Shown: piece by piece, positions 6,464 to 9,044 of the stretch
How the letters are laid out: every line of letters starts with the position of its first letter
How positions within the stretch are numbered: position 1 is the stretch's first letter
Assembly (NCBI GenBank): GCA_964496275.1
Contig: CAZBYL010000070.1
Span: forward strand, 1 to 9,044
Length of the DNA stretch: 9,044 nt
From: CAZBYL01 sp964496275
Lineage (GTDB): Bacteria; Synergistota; Synergistia; Synergistales; Synergistaceae
Direction of reading: 5' to 3'
Translations under genes and position numbers: made by a program
The notes under the pieces: generated by a model
What the model saw: the letters and a program-made list of their open reading frames with translations, nothing else
Told to the model about the DNA's origin: nothing
The model's database searches: none

Positions 6464-6493
6464 TTGCAATAACAGTGCCTTACGTGCTAGACT
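6464..6493 (+). promoter_or_regulatory. Probable promoter of the tRNA-Arg gene
   Basis: TTGCAA (6464-6469) and TAGACT (6488-6493) are separated by 18 bp. The predicted start near 6500 is only about 8 bases before the mature tRNA. It sits in the 73-base gap after the hydantoinase stop. I see no clear terminator for that gene, so some read-through into the tRNA is possible. Confidence 0.5.
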
Positions 6494-6507
6494 ATAACTT
6501 GTTGCGC

Positions 6508-6584
<77 letters not shown>

Positions 6585-6611
6585 TTATAAAATAAGCAAT
6601 AGCAAAAACTT

Positions 6612-6650
6612 TCAGGGGTTTCCTAATACAGCGGAAGCCCCTGATTTTTT
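6612..6650 (+). terminator. Intrinsic terminator of the tRNA-Arg gene
   Basis: A 12-bp stem, tcaggggtttcc (6612-6623) with ggaagcccctga (6633-6644), has one G·T pair and a 9-base loop and runs straight into TTTTTT (6645-6650). This is the strongest terminator in the window. It begins 27 bases after the tRNA CCA. Confidence 0.85.
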
Positions 6651-6676
6651 GTCTGCAAGTAAGCCATGTACTTATC

Positions 6677-6802
6677 GTGTACAAAAATACGGCAGAAGAA
6701 CATAAGTTATGGATTGAAGCTCTTGATGGTGCGGGTATAGATGAAATTATTCGTGATATCGATATGTATTACAGGTTAGAGATGAATATATGGATTCATT
6801 AA
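6677..6802 (+). pseudogene. Small unrecognised reading frame, possible gene remnant
   Basis: From GTG at 6677 to TAA at 6800-6802 the sequence reads as 41 coherent residues: VYKNTAEEHKLWIEAL, then DGAGIDEIIRDIDMYYRLEMNIWIH. It is rich in charged residues and has a helical pattern. The frame stays open upstream to 6596, through the tRNA terminator, but has no credible ribosome-binding site. That suggests the 3' end of a longer gene whose front is lost, or chance. The AxEEH...AGIDEII...Y pattern loosely recalls, from memory, the C-terminal helix of lipoprotein extracellular solute-binding proteins. I cannot confirm that. Codons end mostly in A or T (gat, att, tat, ata), unlike the neighbouring genes. 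Confidence 0.3.
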
Positions 6803-6832
6803 GGCACTTAAAATATTATTCGGCTTTCGCGG

Positions 6833-6880
6833 CTGCATAGCCGTCACAGTGAAGGGGTGTTTCCCGCGGCGGCTATGCAG
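6833..6880 (-). repeat. Large hairpin downstream of the TRAP permease
   Basis: A perfect 11-bp inverted repeat, ctgcatagccg (6833-6843) with cggctatgcag (6870-6880), has a 26-base loop. On the minus strand it starts 15 bases after the permease stop and is followed by ccgcgaaagccgaataatatttt, which lacks an immediate T-run. It may terminate or protect the 3' end of the TRAP operon transcript, but it is not a textbook intrinsic terminator. Confidence 0.5.
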
Positions 6881-6895
6881 TTTGAACCGGGGATA

Positions 6896-8848
6896 TCAGT
6901 CGGTTCCGTTCTTTGTTTTCTTAAAATACAGAAGCATAGCCGCTATAAGTATTGTTGAAACTACGCTCACTGCGAGATTGTGATGTATCGCGGCAAGCGC
7001 TGTAACCCCGAGAGCGCACCTTTCGTACAGCTTCAGCACTCGGTACATCCAGCCTTCGAGAGCGCCGGCCAAAACAACAACTCCCGCAACTGCGGAAATC
7101 ACAAGAATCGCAAATTCATAGGGCACAATATTCTGCATCAATATCATGGGATTGTAGACGAACATATATGGCAGCAAATATGATGCAAATGCGATACGCG
7201 TGGCGGCAAATCCCGTCTTAATCGGGCTTGCTCCCGCGATGCCCGCTCCCGTGAATGCCGCAAGACATACGGGCGGCGTGAGGTCTGCCATTATCCCGAA
7301 GTAAAATACAAACAGATGGGCGGCAAGGGGAAGAACCTTCATTCCTATAAGAGCGGGGGCGATTATTGTGCTGCACACGATGTAATTTGCCGTGGTAGGC
7401 AGCCCCATGCCAAGCACAAGACATGCCGTCATAGCCATAACCATAGTGAGAATAAGGCTTCCGCTTGATATGGAGATGATGTTGTTGGAAATTGTGAGTC
7501 CGAGCGAAGTCAGGGAGGACGTTCCGACTATGAAACCGACAAGCGCGCAGGCGATAGCCACTCCCAAAGCGCCGCGGGCCCCATCCTCAAGAGCTTTTAT
7601 CACGGACGCGAGATTCATTCTCGTATTTTTTTTCAGCGAGCTTATCACCACCACGGCCAAAACTCCGATAAAACCGGCCCGCAGGGGGGTGTACTTCATC
7701 AGCAGCGTCACTATGACAACTATCACCGGAATCAGCAAGTGTCCGTCGTTTTTCATGACGTCTCTCAAAACGGGAAGCTGATCCTTGGGAATACCTGTAA
7801 GATTATCCTTTCTCGCGCTTATATGCACGTTTGTAAAAATAGCCGTGTAATAAATAAGCGCGGGCACAATCGCGGCCGTTGCCACAGTCAGGTATGAGAC
7901 GCCCAAAAATTCGCTCATTATAAAAGCGCCCGCTCCCATGATGGGCGGCATAAGCTGACCTCCCGTTGACGCGCATGCCTCAACCGCCCCTGCCTTATGA
8001 GGCGGATAGCCCACCTTCTTCATAAGGGGAATTGTGAAAGTGCCTGTCGTCGCCACATTTGCCACCGAAGAGCCGTTTATCGTGCCGAGCAGTCCCGATG
8101 CCACTACGGCGACCTTTGCGGGGCCTCCGACCCTGTCTCCCGCCACTGCGAGGGCCAGCTCGTTGAAAAAGCGCGCGCCTCCGCTTTGCGACAGAAACGC
8201 TCCGAAGATAATAAACACGATGACAAATGTCGCAGATACTCCGAGAGCAAGCCCGAACATACCTTCCGATGTCAAATACATGTGCTGGATTATTCTCTCA
8301 AAAGCATATCCCCGTATCTCAAAGATACCGGGCGCGTAATTTCCAAAGTAACAGTACAGGAGAAAAAACAGAGAAAGGCAGGGAAGCACCGCGCCTACTA
8401 TTCTGCGCCCCGCTTCGATAACCAGCGCTATCGCCGCGACTCCCAAATATATCTCATAGGGCAGAGGTTCGGCTCCCCTCCGTGCTATGTCGTTGAAGGC
8501 AAGGGCGATGTACCCCACCACGCAAAAACTTGCCGCGGCAAGAATCATGTCATAGATGGGAGTGCGTACTTTTGAGCATTTCTTGCAGGCGGGATAGAGG
8601 AGATAGACCGCAACAATCGCGAAAGTGAGGTGGATAGCCCTCTGTATCGTAATGGGCATCGTGGCTATACCGGCGGTATATAAGTGAAAGAGCGACATGC
8701 AGACGAGCCACGCCGTTATAAACTTACCCTGTACTCCGCCGAGCTTTCTGTAGCGGCTCTCCGCGTCATACTTTTCTATCAGGTCACTGACTTGAGATTC
8801 ATCCATGCTTACGTCTTTTATTAAATCTTTTTTTGCCGTACCGCTCAA
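6896..8848 (-). CDS. TRAP transporter permease, 4TM/12TM fusion (DctQM-type, TAXI system)
   Basis: A 650-residue inner-membrane protein joining the small (DctQ-like, about 42-165) and large (DctM-like, about 195-600) TRAP subunits in one chain, as is usual for TAXI-type systems. TRAP transporters use an ion gradient and a periplasmic receptor to import carboxylates or amino acids. Diagnostic DctM motifs are GTINGSSVANVATTGTFTIP (255-274), KKVGYPPHKAGAVEACASTG (277-296), QLMPPIMGAGAFIMSEF (298-314), GMGLPTTANYIV (480-491) and ADLTPPVCLAAF (521-532). About 35 residues at the N-terminus are charged and cytosolic, and the C-terminus ends in KKTKNGTD. The start is TTG at 8846-8848, with AGGGGGT 8 bases upstream; the next ATG (codon 15) has no ribosome-binding site. 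Upstream in the same operon is the TAXI receptor, 86 bases away across a stem-loop. The family call is certain and the substrate unknown. Confidence 0.95.
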   Translation of the reverse strand: MSGTAKKDLIKDVSMDESQVSDLIEKYDAESRYRKLGGVQGKFITAWLVCMSLFHLYTAGIATMPITIQRAIHLTFAIVAVYLLYPACKKCSKVRTPIYDMILAAASFCVVGYIALAFNDIARRGAEPLPYEIYLGVAAIALVIEAGRRIVGAVLPCLSLFFLLYCYFGNYAPGIFEIRGYAFERIIQHMYLTSEGMFGLALGVSATFVIVFIIFGAFLSQSGGARFFNELALAVAGDRVGGPAKVAVVASGLLGTINGSSVANVATTGTFTIPLMKKVGYPPHKAGAVEACASTGGQLMPPIMGAGAFIMSEFLGVSYLTVATAAIVPALIYYTAIFTNVHISARKDNLTGIPKDQLPVLRDVMKNDGHLLIPVIVVIVTLLMKYTPLRAGFIGVLAVVVISSLKKNTRMNLASVIKALEDGARGALGVAIACALVGFIVGTSSLTSLGLTISNNIISISSGSLILTMVMAMTACLVLGMGLPTTANYIVCSTIIAPALIGMKVLPLAAHLFVFYFGIMADLTPPVCLAAFTGAGIAGASPIKTGFAATRIAFASYLLPYMFVYNPMILMQNIVPYEFAILVISAVAGVVVLAGALEGWMYRVLKLYERCALGVTALAAIHHNLAVSVVSTILIAAMLLYFKKTKNGTD

Positions 8849-8872
8849 TATGAGTACCCCCTGAATTTATAA

Positions 8873-8901
8873 CCCGCGCCGAAGTTTGTATTCGGCGCGG
8901 G
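8873..8901 (-). other. Intercistronic GC-rich stem-loop between the TRAP receptor and permease genes
   Basis: cccgcgccgaa (8873-8883) and ttcggcgcggg (8891-8901) form a perfect 11-bp stem with a 7-base loop. On the minus strand the following bases are ttataaattc and then the permease ribosome-binding site. With only a weak T-run, it probably acts as a partial terminator or an mRNA-stabilising structure. Either would give more receptor than permease, as is common in binding-protein operons. Confidence 0.65.
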
Positions 8902-8934
8902 AGAAAAATTGCGAAACGTTCCGAATAATTCAGG

Positions 8935-9044
8935 CTATTTTATAAGCCCCTTTTCCTTATAGTACTTCGCTGCGCCGGGGTGGAGCGGGATTCTGATATC
9001 CTTAACACTCGTGGGATCCATAGCTGTCATTCTCGCGCTTATCG
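8935..9044 (-). CDS. TAXI family TRAP transporter solute-binding protein, C-terminal end only
   Basis: The last 35 codons and TAG stop (8935-8937) of a periplasmic receptor whose front lies beyond the right edge. The readable end is ISARMTAMDPTSVKDIRIPL followed by HPGAAKYYKEKGLIK. The P-L-H-P-G-A-x-x-Y-Y-K-E-x-G motif is the hallmark C-terminus of TAXI (TRAP-associated extracytoplasmic immunogenic) proteins. It precedes the fused TRAP permease on the same strand, the standard operon order. The receptor sets the substrate specificity of the system, but the ligand-binding part is not in the window. Confidence 0.9.
   Translation of the reverse strand, partial: ISARMTAMDPTSVKDIRIPLHPGAAKYYKEKGLIK

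Noticed and set aside
6440..6488. agcacg...cgtgct inverted repeat after the hydantoinase gene as a terminator
   Set aside because: Only 6 bp with a 37-base loop and no T-run, and its right arm runs into the tRNA promoter -10.
7997..8575. Plus-strand 192-residue reading frame opposite the TRAP permease
   Set aside because: It is antisense to the permease, whose motifs are unmistakable. The sequence is basic and histidine-rich with no recognisable domain.

Overview
The window looks like an ordinary chromosomal stretch from a strictly or facultatively anaerobic, amino-acid-using bacterium. It holds a TAXI-type TRAP transporter with a fused membrane subunit, a hydantoinase-family enzyme, a YeiH-type anion exporter with its LysR regulator, an RpiR regulator, an ammonium transporter tail and a DUF4143 ATPase. 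Together with moderate GC content and the gene styles, this would fit Synergistota (Cloacibacillus or Synergistes-like). That placement is an inference from gene content and is not proved by any marker gene in the window.

Layout. Positions 2-235 (+) are the C-terminus of an Amt ammonium transporter. A complex inverted repeat and a probable promoter (about 270-359) precede an RpiR/SIS transcription factor (420-1295, +), which ends in a hairpin. Convergent to it lies a lone AAA+ ATPase of the DUF4143 type (1450-2748, -). It starts at TTG, with a cluster of TGCAAAAATACAAG-like repeats upstream (2804-2902). Next come yeiH (3080-4036, -) and a divergent LysR gene (4150-5082, +) across a 113-bp interval. 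That interval holds two interlocking promoters and a perfect 17-bp palindrome with a T-N11-A core. The LysR gene overlaps a dihydropyrimidinase/hydantoinase gene (5073-6434, +) by 10 bp. A tRNA-Arg(CCU) (6508-6584) with its own promoter and terminator follows, then an AT-rich possible gene remnant and a large hairpin. The right end is a minus-strand TRAP operon: the tail of a TAXI solute receptor (8935-9044), an intercistronic GC-rich stem-loop (8873-8901) and the fused 4TM/12TM permease (6896-8848).

How it fits together. The regulator-exporter-hydantoinase block is the most coherent unit. The LysR protein resembles YeiE/CysL-type regulators and probably controls yeiH. Its translational coupling to a metal-dependent cyclic amidohydrolase suggests that one effector links ring opening of a cyclic ureide, or a similar compound, to export of an anion. 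The TRAP operon is a separate carboxylate or amino-acid uptake system. I found no CRISPR array, complete insertion sequence or clearly novel multi-gene system. The points worth a second look are mostly regulatory.
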